Below are positions 12,151 to 22,861 of a stretch of DNA of 64,000 bases, piece after piece. The first letter of the stretch is position 1; every line of letters begins with the position of its first letter. A program made the translations under genes and the position numbers. Source of the stretch: Allium sativum (taxonomy: Eukaryota; Streptophyta; Magnoliopsida; Asparagales; Amaryllidaceae). The DNA is taken from positions 364,557,863 to 364,621,862 of the forward strand of contig CM060915.1 in assembly GCA_030737875.1 (NCBI GenBank), given 5' to 3'. Below the pieces are notes generated by a model that did not search any database, was not told the DNA's origin, and saw only the letters and a list, made by a program, of their open reading frames with translations.

Positions 12151-12603
12151 AAATATGAGGAAAAAAAAAACGTTAAGCTGAAAATAAGAAATGTTTTTTT
12201 TATATAATTAATTTTTTTGTTAAATCGGAGGGAAACTCAACGATTTGTTGTGTTCAAATATCAAATAGAAATCGATTATACTTTTTTGTTTAAAATGTAA
12301 CTTCGGTTTCATTTTTCTTTCTTCTTATGCTGTACATCATGGTAATTTAAGTTTTCCAGTTTTATGTTTCAACAGCAATAATACCGTATGTTGTTTTACA
12401 TGTACTATTTTTTTCTTGAGTTATTTCTGTAATCAACTTGAATATCAACATGTATTCTAGCAATGGTAATGTGAATGGACACATTTCAAAAGCTATCAAG
12501 TAAGGTTTTGCGAAATTCAAAATTTGTTTTTAGAAGTGGTTGTTTTGTTTGGATAACAAAAAGGGAAAATATAAAAATATAGCAAATTTTTCATTTAATA
12601 AGA

Positions 12604-12795
12604 GAGGAATGCTAAGCACAGTCGTCTATGAGCGACTGTGCAAAATACTCATTGTGTAATTGACTATTTCAATGGTTGCGGGATCCATATTCACTTATAA
12701 AAATAACTTAAAACCAAGACTGTCACGTTATCAACCATTCAGACAACGAGTATTTTTGCACAGTCACTCATAGGGCACCATGCTTAGCATTTCTT
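12604..12795. mobile_element. Mutator-like MITE, copy 1 (192 bp, 9-bp TSD)
   Basis: Terminal inverted repeats of about 47 bp: left GAGGAATGCTAAGC..., right complement AAGAAATGCTAAGC..., both continuing into ATGAG[CT]GACTGTGCAAAA. It is flanked by the perfect 9-bp direct repeat TTAATAAGA at 12595-12603 and 12796-12804. The size, long TIRs and 9-bp duplication are typical of non-autonomous Mutator (MULE) elements. It has no coding capacity. Confidence 0.85.
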
Positions 12796-13962
12796 TTAAT
12801 AAGATTAAGTTATTGACTGGTATCTGAAAATGATATTGCTGAGTAGCCCTTACAATTATATATAAAAAAAATCGAAAACCATCATTTTGCTGAATAAGAC
12901 CACGTACATTTAAAGAAAAACTAATTATACCCTTCTTCGGAACACTACGTGATGTCCTAAAAAAACCACGTAAAAGCATTACGTGGTGCCTTCATGGTAC
13001 AATACAGTTCCCTTGCGTAGTGACCTAAAAAATTTACAGCAAAGAAGAATAGTTTTATCATTGATTTTATTTTTAATAAAATATGAGGCTATTTAGGAAA
13101 TTAACGTGTCTAAATAGAGGTTGCCTAAACAAAATTCGGTCTACAAAACCGATTTTTCATTATTGTATTCATATCAGCATTATCATTATTAAAAATAATT
13201 TAAGTTGAACCAAAGATTTTAATACAACATTATTAAAAAAAGCTTAAAAAAGTTAGTGTAAAGATCTAATTTAAGGAAAAAGTGCGCTATATAAGGTAAA
13301 AAGCTATAATAATCATCAAATCTTATGTGCAAAAACATGATATTCTTTAATTTTGTTATATAATGTTAACTAATATTCGTTTTTTCTACAAAAATGATGT
13401 GAAAATATTAATTAATTAATTTTAAGTATATGTTTTTACATCTAATGAACCTTTTTACACATTCGCTATATCCTACCTATTTCCTCGTTTTATCCCTGCT
13501 ACAGCTTTTTGCACCTCCACCGCTGAGCGCTTTAACTGCGCAGCTATCAGGTACTCAATTATAACTGAGTAGCCCGATAATAGCAAGTACGAGGCTTCTT
13601 AGCTATCTGATCATTTTTTGTTGTTGTTATGTCTCTGGTGTGTACGGGTTTTGTGTCAGCAGGTATAGAGACAACAGTAATAATCTTTTGTACTATATTA
13701 TTTTGCATTGTATATGACAGTGTGATTTTTTTTTTTTTTCATGCTCTTTTTCTTTTTTTCCTTATCTTTCGGACATTTGGTAACGAAAAACAAGTATCAA
13801 GGATGTATTATCAATTATGTATCGTTCTTTGAAAAAACAAAAGAAACATACTAAATATTTATTATGTATCGTCCTAGAGTTTCCCCCAATTAGAAAAAAA
13901 ACAAAAAACTGATTGTTTTGCTAAGTTGCTCCGCATTTAGAAAAAAAAAAAACTACCCTTCC

Positions 13963-14085
13963 ACGTAGTGCTACCACATGGTGCTTTCAGGGTGTCATGC
14001 AGTGGCACTGCATGGTGCCCTGAAGTCACTGGAATTACGCAGTGATTGCAGAGCATCACGCAATGCCACTGCGGGGTATTTAGAA
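13963..14085. repeat. Cluster of palindromic CACGTAGTG / GCAGTGGCACTGC words (unit 2)
   Basis: The same cluster as in unit 1 with several substitutions. GCAGTG-g-CACTGC is unchanged at about 13999-14011, while the first palindrome has decayed. A related distal set lies at about 14900-14990. Confidence 0.7.
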
Positions 14086-14564
14086 AATATAAAGAAAAAA
14101 ATTAGATTGAAAATAAGAAAATGGTATTATATACATATATATAATTTTTTTTTTTTTTTGTTAAAGCGAAGAAAACTCAACGATTTGCAGTGTTCAAATT
14201 ATCAAATAGAATTTGATTTATACTTTTTTGTTTAAAAAGTAACTTCAGTCTATGTTTCTTTCTTCCTATGCTGTACATCATGGTTTATGTTTTCCGGTTT
14301 TATGTTTCAACAGCAACGTATGTTGTTTTACATGTACTACTCTTATTTTCTTGAGTTATTTCTGTAATCAACATGTATTCTAGCAATGGTAATGTGAATG
14401 AACACGATTCAAAAGCTATCAAGCAAGGTTTTGCAAAATTCAATTTTTGTTTTTAGAAGTGGCTGTTTGGTTTGGAATCTTTGGATTATATTTATTTTTT
14501 GAATCTTTCTTTTTCAACAAAAAGGGAAAATATAAAAATATTGCAAATTTGTCATTTAATAAGA

Positions 14565-14754
14565 AAGGAATGCTAAGCACAGTCGTCTATGAGCGACCGC
14601 GCGAAACACTCGTTGTCTTATTGACTTTTTAATGGTTGCGGGATCCACATTCACTTATAAAAATAACTTAAAACAAAGACTGTCACATTATCAACCAATC
14701 GGACACCGAGTGTTTTGCACAGTCATTTGTAGAAGACCATGTTTAGCATTTCTC
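14565..14754. mobile_element. Mutator-like MITE, copy 2 (190 bp, same TSD)
   Basis: Same element within the second duplication unit, flanked by TTAATAAGA at 14556-14564 and 14755-14763. The identical target duplication shows it was copied with the unit and did not insert independently. Confidence 0.85.
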
Positions 14755-15232
14755 TTAATAAGATAAAGCTATTGACTGGTATTTGAAAAGGATATTGCCG
14801 AGTAGTCCTTATCATTTTATAAAATAAAATCGAAACCATCATTTTGCTGAATAAGCCTATGTACAATTTAAAGAAGAACTAATTATACCCTTCTTCGGAA
14901 CACTACGTAATGTCCTAAAGGCATTACGTGATGCCTTCATGGTACAATGCAGTGCTCTTGCGTGGACTCCTAAAAACACCACATAGTGCTTTATAGTTTA
15001 CGGGATATGTTGAAAAAAAAAATTTTAAAAAAAAAATTTACAGCAAAAAAGTAGTTTTATCATTAATTTTATTTTTAATAAAAATATGAGACTATTCAGT
15101 AAATTAAAGTGTCTAAATAGAGGTTGCCTAAACAAAATTCGGTCTACAAAACCGATTTTTCATTATTGTATTCATATCAGCATTATCATTATTAAAAATA
15201 ATTTAAGTTACCAAAGATTTTAATACAGCATT

Positions 15233-15710
15233 TTTTTTCTTCTGTTCTTGGGTTAAACATGAGCTGACTTGATAGTTGATAACTACTATATTCGTCATTT
15301 CATCTGTACTGATATGAAAGATGAAATAAAAGCTACATTTTTTTGCCAGTAGGAGCTTGTTGACACCACTTTATGTGGTGTCAACGTGACTCCACCGCCT
15401 TATTGGTGGAAATTATGAGAACACATATGAGTCCTCCGATTTTCATCAATAGAGGATCGAGGTCAAGGTGACAGCACATAAAAAGTGATGTCAATAAACT
15501 CCAACTCTTTTTTTGCAGGTCGCATGTTCAACTACAGGAGTTACAAATGGAGCACCAATGGAAATTGGCAAAAATATAAAAATTTAATCGCCATTATTCA
15601 TAATGTGAATCATTTTGCAAGCTATATGGATCAATTACGACGAATACAACTTCAAACACACTATTGAAAACATCACAAGCATTTAATTCATATATCTCCC
15701 CCTCTCCCAC
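15233..15710. other. Region downstream of the carboxylesterase gene with a strong hairpin
   Basis: No gene is seen. GTTGACACCAC-tttat-GTGGTGTCAAC at 15359-15385 is a perfect inverted repeat with 11-bp arms. On the minus strand the first 150 bp after the stop codon at 15711 hold AATAAT-like signals (about 15600-15620) that could serve the carboxylesterase transcript, which is weak evidence. Confidence 0.5.
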
Positions 15711-16165
15711 TTACAACTTAAGAAAAGCAGCTATTTTATCTACCAACTCCATACACCTCTCAGTCCCAAACGCCTCCTTCAGATAAAAGGCATGCTCAAC
15801 CCCTGTCGACTCAAACAACTCAACATCACCAGCCCACTCACTCTCCTTCAACGCCTTCGCGTACGTCCTTCCTCTCTCCACCAACGCGTCATTTTCAGCT
15901 ACGCAGACTAGCGCCCGCTTACATCCAAAACCCGATAAATTCGGAGCGTCCTTGGAAAACGGGTTGATCCAAGGGTGGTCTATGTCTGCACCAGGTTTGT
16001 TTATCACTTTCCATAACAGTTCGATGAATCCACGTCTGTTGGCGTCGGTTGTTTCTGAACCAATGGGGGTGCTTCCCCAGAAGAATGGATGTATTATGAC
16101 TGCTCCTTCTATTTTCAGGTTTTCTTCCGCTGCTTGTAGTGCCATATGATGTACAATGTTTGCAC
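15711..16165 (-). CDS. Plant carboxylesterase (CXE / HIDH-like), exon 2, C-terminal half
   Basis: Encodes residues 171-320 of a 320-aa alpha/beta-hydrolase when joined to either exon 1. On the minus strand the acceptor reads AAATTAG then GTGCAAAC. The split glycine codon (G from exon 1 plus GT) restores GESAG-ANIVHHMA, the family's nucleophile elbow. The catalytic Asp is in AENDALVERG (D262) and the catalytic His in GVEHAFYL (H294), so with Ser168 from exon 1 the triad is complete. The family hydrolyses small ester substrates in the cytosol, and some members act in isoflavone formation or gibberellin perception; the substrate here is unknown. The total length is usual for the family. The stop codon TAA is at 15711-15713. 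Only one copy of this exon is in the window, although exon 1 is present twice. Confidence 0.9.
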
Positions 16166-17809
16166 CTAATTTGACCACATTGGATTAGTATACGGATTGA
16201 GAAAAATGTCGAAAAGTAGACAAAATTAACTATACATGGTGAAATCCAACTACGATGGTTTGTTTAATGGATCCTCATGGTCCAAAATTAACTGATAACC
16301 AACCATCAATTTTTAAATTATAAAAAAATAGGTTCCATCTGTTTTTCTTTTTGAGTCTTGGGTCTTGTATTTTCAACTTGCACTACAAAATACTTGAAAA
16401 TAAGAGAAAATGATATATAATTCGTATCCATTTCGGCGACCATTGACAACTACAAAGTTGGATTGTTCTCCATGCATTTATTATCTCCCAAAATACGAAA
16501 AACAAAATAAACTAGTTTTCAATTTTACATGTTAACATCATTTAAGAAAAAAGGACTCCAGCAGTACATGCGACATGCGCGCTTCTGTTCTAATGAAAAC
16601 TAAAAACTAAAAGACAAATCAAACAGGATCTAAATATTCACTTTGTTTTTAAAATTGATAAACTTTATTGATTACGATGAAATCCTTTATAATATAAGGT
16701 TTTCCCCCTTGGTTTTCACCTTGTTTTTTATCTGTGCATTTTTTATGTTTTCAACTCATAAACTCATTACGCTTTTTTCAAACGTTCATATTTTAAGGCT
16801 TAAATAATTAATATGCATGGAATTTAACAAATTATACATAACCATTTTATTTTAAAATATGCTATTCCAATAGTTTAACATAATATATTCTTTTGTCATC
16901 AATCTTCTACTAAAGTTTGTTTTTCTATCCAGATAAGTGGATTGTTATAATTTATATCTATTCAAGTTAAATGTTGTTGAAATAAAATTTGCGACCTTAT
17001 CTACTTTATCTTTGATAAGTGACAAAAATAGGATGATTACATATACGTGTTTCAACACATGCTTCGCGTGACTTGTATTTATGTAAATTGTATATGCTTT
17101 GCACATTCAATAAAAATGATTTGCATAAATATTTAACCACATTTAATTTGAATGTTTATTTCTAAGGTCTGATTTCTGTTTTTTTATTTGAGTTCTCATT
17201 TCTATTAATTGATAAAAATCGATGGTGCTTTCAGTTTGTGACGAATGCTTATTTGTTAAGATTTTGCATTTAAGCAATGTTAAGATACTATTTTAAAGTT
17301 ATTTGCAAGTGATGTTAAGATCTAACCGAGTAATATATGTATATAGGGACATTTTTTGTTGCTCATTGATACCAATAAAGTATGGCATCAAACGTATTAC
17401 AATTATTATTAAAGATATTACGTTTTATGCTTAAGTGTAATTTTGTCAAAATTGAGAAAAAAAAAAGACAAGTTATCCATACTGCTATCGGTTTCCATAC
17501 AAAAGATATGAGAGTATATCAACTTGGAAAATTCATCACAAACAACCAATATCCAATAAATTTCGATCCACAAAAATTTGGATCGAATTAGATTTACATA
17601 TGATGTAGATTTAGATGTGGATCCAAAATTTAATATTCAATTATAAATTGGATCAGATCAACTATTGCCTAAAGCCGGTGGATCTAACTCGTGGTGCATC
17701 TCTAATTAAAACATAAAAATTACAATAGTCTAAAAACCTTTATAAATCAGGCTGGAAGAAGATAGCAATTGCTTTCAAAATAAATCATAAAATAACCCGT
17801 AATATTAGT

Positions 17810-18178
17810 TTATTTTATGCATACCAAACTTCTGATACGAAAAGTAAAAAGTAAATGAATTTATCTTATTAGTTATTCATCGGACCTCTAAATCCACCAG
17901 CAAAAGAAAATCCCAGCTAGTTTAAGCTTACATCTAAGAATGAGATGATTACACCAGTTCAAGCTTAAATCTGAGAAACAGTAAAAGAGAAGGAAAAATT
18001 AATCACCCCATTCTTAAATTTTATGCAAATCAAACTTTTGCTACGAAAAGGAAAAAGTAAATGAACTTATTGTATTAGTTATTCATCGGACCTCTAAATT
18101 CACCAGCAAAAGAAAATCCCGTCTAATTTAAGCTTAAATTTGAGAATTAGATGATTACATCAGTTTTTGATCCCAATA
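17810..18178. repeat. Tandem duplication, unit 206 bp
   Basis: ATTCATCGGACCTCTAAAT recurs at 17876 and 18082, exactly 206 bp apart, with ACCAGCAAAAGAAAATCCC, TTTAAGCTTA and GATGATTACA colinear in both units. It lies in the carboxylesterase intron and has no coding content. Confidence 0.85.
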
Positions 18179-19094
18179 AATTACCATGAAATATAGAGGA
18201 TTTGATTTGTCATCCGGTGATCAAGATCTCGTACACGGGCTGCTATACTGAAATGGATATCCGATACAACAACTAAATCAATAATTCCAAAACAAGTTGG
18301 AGTTGATTAGAGATGGAACCCAAAATTAGATGACAAAGTCAATATAAAGTTAATAATAATAACAAGAGATTTAAATGTGAAAGCGTAAATAAAGATAGAA
18401 TAAATTTTAGAATAATTAAACAAATAATAATAGTAATAATAATGAATAAATAAAAACCATGATGTTGTTGATGATGATAATAATAAAAGAACTAGTAGTA
18501 ATGGATACCGAAGACCAACACTATCCTTATTAAAGTTTTAAAATGCGAAAAGCTGACATGAGGCATTTTCAGGTCTATGAAAAGCATAGTCTCGTAACGT
18601 TGAGGCACAAGCTTTTCAAGTAAAAATAAAATGCAAAGCATATAAAGAAATTCTGACATTTTAAATTAACCGATGAAAAAATGAAGAACAAATCAGTTAA
18701 GATCCGACTTTGAACACGTATGTATATTTATTATAGATTAAAAATAAATAGTTGAAACTCATATGATTTAAATTTCGATTTCTCAAAACAATTTGACAAT
18801 TCCATCAAATTTTGATTCCTTTCATCCATTCAAATTGGTCCACAAAATTTATTCCGATATTTAACGAATTTTATTGAATTTTTTTTTTTGAAATAACAAT
18901 AAGAAAATCTTTTACATAACTCATAATCGTTGTTTTATAAGCAATTTTACTTGATCATGTCGATATTAAAATTGAAAAGTAAAAAAATGCTAACTGTTAT
19001 TTTTTAAATTCTTTTTTGTTTCCATTAAACTATTAAGGTTTAATGACTTTTAATAGTTTCAGCATCTGCAACAATGATAAAAGGATTTATGAGT

Positions 19095-19122
19095 CATACG
19101 CCTCAGTGGTTTGAGGCGTATG
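19095..19122. repeat. Perfect hairpin CATACGCCTCA / TGAGGCGTATG
   Basis: 11-bp perfect inverted arms with a 6-nt loop, inside the large intron. More GC-rich than its surroundings. No known RNA family is recognised. Confidence 0.8.
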
Positions 19123-19439
19123 CTTTTTATGCTTCGTACGTGTCAAGTTGTTGAGATGTAAGCTTTAAAGGTAAAAAAAACTTTTTAAAATAAGCCTTAA
19201 GACGTTTTATCTTTTATTTCCTCGAGGTACTCTTCAAAACGAGTACTGAGACGAGTTTTTTAAAACAATGCTCTTTATGTCCCTATACGCTAGTCTTATC
19301 ATTAAAACTAATATCACCCTATTCAGACAGTTAGACCAACAAAAAACTCAAGGTCATGGTACATAAATTGCTAACTTTCATCCGCTCCTGTTCGACACCA
19401 GCCTCTTCAAATATACTCTAATTTCTAAAATCTCTTTTT

Positions 19440-19860
19440 ACTATTTTCTTTCATGTCATCTCGGTCGACCTCTAACTTTTTTCGAGCATTTTGTGCGGCT
19501 TATAATTCCAATGCACATGGGTGCATCATGAGGTGTCGTTTGGAGATGTCCAAACCATCTTAACAGGTGTTGGACTGACTTCTCTTCAACTGGTGCCACT
19601 TTAAATTTGTTTTGAATATTATCATTTTTAATTTGATCCTGTTTGATATTCACACAGCTCTATTGCAACATACCCTTTTTTTATACTTATCTTCTGAACG
19701 TGTTGCCTTTTAAGTAGACCAACATTCTGCACCATATAAGATTGCATGCTTAATTATTGTTCTATAGAAATTTCCTTTAACCTTTTGTGAGATTTTACTA
19801 TCACAGATAATGCCGGATATCAGCCGCCATTTCACCTATCTTGCTCGAAATGGATATCTG
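19440..19860 (-). pseudogene. LINE (L1-type) reverse transcriptase C-terminal relic
   Basis: Minus-strand translation recovers, in shifting frames, the C-terminal signature of plant L1 reverse transcriptases. KGNFYRTIIKHAILYGAECW is near 19720-19790. VAPVEEKS..HLLRWFGHLQ, then DAPM and RGRPR, lie at 19456-19600. The core RT motifs, the endonuclease and the poly-A tail are not present. Stops and frameshifts show a dead, truncated insertion within the carboxylesterase intron. Confidence 0.85.
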
Positions 19861-21316
19861 ATATCTAACTAAATACGCTCACACACTATTATATATAGCT
19901 CTGATTTCACAAAACATCCAAATTAATATGCAAAAAAATAGATTCTTCCAATAAGAAGGATTGTTTTGCCTAACAGTACTTCTAAAAACGTGTAATTCGA
20001 GTCCAGACATGTGCATGAATCCGTGTAGTTAAAGTGCTTAGCGGTTTTATAACGGTCTATCAAAAGCTTGCGCTTTTAGGCCAACTATTAATAAAAGTAA
20101 ACAAAAAAGTCGATTAAAATACAAACTACTGTTTTTTAAAACAAAAGAAAATAAGGTTTTGTTTGATTGAAGTTATCAGCTTTTGGCTTTTGTAAGAATT
20201 CAAATGCATCTGGTTAATAATTTTTCTAATGACTTTTTTGAAAAACAATCAATTTGAAAATTGATTTCAACATATAAAATTGAAAACAACATTTTCTTGT
20301 TTTCTGCTTTTGGAACAATATCGAAAAATAAGATGAACTATCTGCTCCTCCCTTCTCCCATCTGTTGCAATGATTAGCATTTCTCAACTCTCTCATCCTT
20401 ACTAATGTTTTTTGAAATAGATGCTTAATTCATAAAATGTAGAACTCAAATTTCAATAAAATGGACTATTGCTTTTCTTAAAATTTCGATGATTTTGGAT
20501 GGAAAATTTGAAATTTAGAACGAAAGTTTTGCTTAGTTTTTCCTTTTTAAAAAATAAAACAGATCTTTTTTGTATATTTTACAAGTATATTGAGTTATTT
20601 AACTTTTTTGTATTATTATAATATACTGAAAATTCAATTTAATTTTTTATTCTTACTATATTAAAAAAATGCTTTGTTTTCTAGAACTATTTTACAGCTT
20701 CCAAATCATTTGAACAAATTCTTTTTTTAACCCCTCAAACTTTAAGAAACTAATTTTGTCTTAAAACACGGTTTCAAAATGGAAATTAAATGGTAAAGCA
20801 TGAAAATTAAACTGAAATAGAAATTGAATCGTGACTCGCAAACTTAAAAGTTTTATACTTTGATGATTTTGCACGCGTACTTGCTACATCGTTTACTATA
20901 CTCACGTTATCAAATTACATTTGAGTATGTATAAGCAATGATTTGTATTTTCATAACACTAATATATACTTTTGAAATTTATTTTGAGTTTAATTTAGTC
21001 AAATGATAGAACTGATGAACCACAATTATATATCTCTACGTGTGCTCCCCCTTGCTTGTAATAGTAAAATCAACATTGGGTTGTTAGATCACTGAACTTG
21101 TTAAGCTTTGACAAATTGGAAGTGTAAAACTGAAAAACTAAGGATTTTGCCCAATTGAATTTTGCTAGACCTTTGACCATTGTTCATTTTTGGACACCCT
21201 GAATGGTGTATTTTCTCTAAGGTATGCATATTATGTCTCGTTCAAGAAAAGACAAGTCGATCATAAGAGTTACTCCAACATCAAAATAGCGTGCGCTCAT
21301 GGTAAAATATAGGGTC

Positions 21317-21790
21317 CGAGTTGCTCAAGGTGATTAAAACAGTTCCATTTATTATTATTATTATTATTTTAAATACTTGCATCAAAGTAATGTTATAACT
21401 TATATTTCTCAAATCACATAAATAACTAAACATTCACAATATAATATAATGAATATAATAATAATGAATAAAGATATTATAAAATACCATTCATGGCAGA
21501 TTCGTTTTGAGTTGCTCAAACTTTTTTTTTTTTTTTTGGAAATTTGGTACTTTATATATAAGTCTAGGTAGCATGTAAAACATACTACATGACAAATGGG
21601 TTAAATCCTGTAAGGTGGGATTCGAACCCGTGACATCTCGCACCGAGACGACTAAATCATTCCACTCATTAAAAAAAAACTTCAACCAAAATTATTGTTA
21701 GAACTTATTTCTCAAATCAGGCAAATAACAGAACATTAACAATAAATATAATAATAATGGAAAAAGACATAATAAAATATCATGTGGTAT
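21317..21790. repeat. Short tandem duplication, second unit interrupted by a SINE-like insert
   Basis: GAGTTGCTCAA...GTTATAACTTATATTTCTCAAATCA...AATATAATAATAATG...AAAATACCAT (21318-21490) recurs from 21511 with the same order (GAGTTGCTCAAA, GTTAGAACTTATTTCTCAAATCA, ATATAATAATAATGG, AAAATATCAT to 21783). The SINE-like element sits after the second GAGTTGCTCAAA. Confidence 0.7.
21519..21675 (-). mobile_element. tRNA-derived SINE-like element
   Basis: On the minus strand, TGGAATGATTTAGTCGTCTCGG resembles a degenerate A box. About 35 nt later a perfect B box GGTTCGAATCC appears (complement at about 21620-21632), then an unrelated body and a run of about 18 A at the 3' end (T-run at 21522-21538). 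The tRNA-like head plus body plus poly-A is the SINE layout. A clear target duplication was not found, and the family is not identified. Confidence 0.6.
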
Positions 21791-22031
21791 TTTTAGCATT
21801 ACACGCCGGTTTGACAAAGACAATTTAGGAAGAACGTTTAAAAGGACAATGAAAATTCCCCGGAGAAGCATTTAGGATGAGCACCGACCTTCAAAGAAGT
21901 TGTCATCGGCAGCGAGAAATGCGAGTAGCGGCAGTCAGACGTAGTGATTGGAAAATCGTTAGCTAGCAAGGAAGCGAAAATCACATCAAGGAAGGGGCCA
22001 ATGTACCATTGATCATCTTATACCTAAATAT

Positions 22032-22861
22032 TCTAATATATTAAATAATAGTAAAGCGGAAGAATTTGAAGTTTGCTCATTAATTCTAGGATATTTCCCC
22101 ATTATCCTTAATTCTCTCCAGATATTTTATCACCTAACACTTATTTACTCTCTCTCTCATCATTTTACTTCTTCCGTCATATTACATTTTGATATAGACA
22201 TTTTTAATTTTATACAATTATCTACAAATAAATTAACATTTAGTTCCTAACATTTTATTTTTAAAAAATAAAAAAAATACATTTAAGTTAAATTGTTATA
22301 AAAAAATATGTGATTTTGAATTTAATAAATTCAATCAATAAATCATTGATAATTCATATACTTAACGCCAGATATGATATTTTAATATGTATATCATGTT
22401 CATATCAGCAAAGAAAACAAAATTAGTTTTCCTTTTAAATATATAGTTAGATAAGTCATGCAATTTAAAAAATATATGTAAATAATAACAGTAACTTTAA
22501 TATATTATGCATTCATCTCAATAAATTTATTATAAACTGAATAAAACTATTTCAGTTTCAAATACCTGTATTTTTATCATTTCTACCATTATTCATTGAA
22601 CCCCTTAATTTTTTTATGATATTTTATATTAAAATCCATATTTCATGAAATCTTAAATTTTGATTATTCAAATAATCTTACTGAATGTCCAGTCTATTAA
22701 TTCTATAACTCTTAAAAATATACGACAATTTTTCTTTGTATGTTCATATAACTGTGAAGATGGATAAATCACATATAAGTGTATAACATAAATTATGTAT
22801 AGAAAAAATAATAACAAAATTAATTTGTAAATCAATTATGATTCGTTTATATCAAAATTTA
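22032..22861 (+). mobile_element. Helitron 5' fragment, same family as the following element
   Basis: It starts TCTAATATATTAAATAATAG then TAAAGCGGAAGAATTTGAAG, followed by CTCATTAATTCTAGGAT and CCTTAATTCTCTC. All recur at 22862 and 28075. It runs into the second Helitron, which appears to have inserted in it or replaced its 3' part. The left edge of the 5.18-kb duplication falls inside this fragment near 22600. Confidence 0.6.

Larger units (their letters stand above)
11322..13233. repeat. Tandem duplication, unit 1 (about 1.9 kb)
   Basis: Colinear with 13542-15232. Shared landmarks include the inverted repeat at the left end (CTATCAG...ACTCAATTATAA), TATGTCTCTGGTGT followed by GGGTTTTGTGTCAGCAGGTATA, the ACGTAGTG palindrome cluster, GCTGTACATCATGGT, a Mutator-like MITE, and CAGCATTATCATTATTAA at the right end. 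The unit holds no credible ORF. What the whole unit is (intergenic repeat or non-autonomous element) is unknown. Confidence 0.8.
13542..15232. repeat. Tandem duplication, unit 2 (about 1.7 kb)
   Basis: Second copy of the 11322-13233 unit, shorter because it lacks some spacer near the left end. The sequence between the units (13234-13541) is AT-rich and unrecognised. The MITE and the palindromic word clusters are at the same relative places, so those inserts predate the duplication. Confidence 0.8.
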
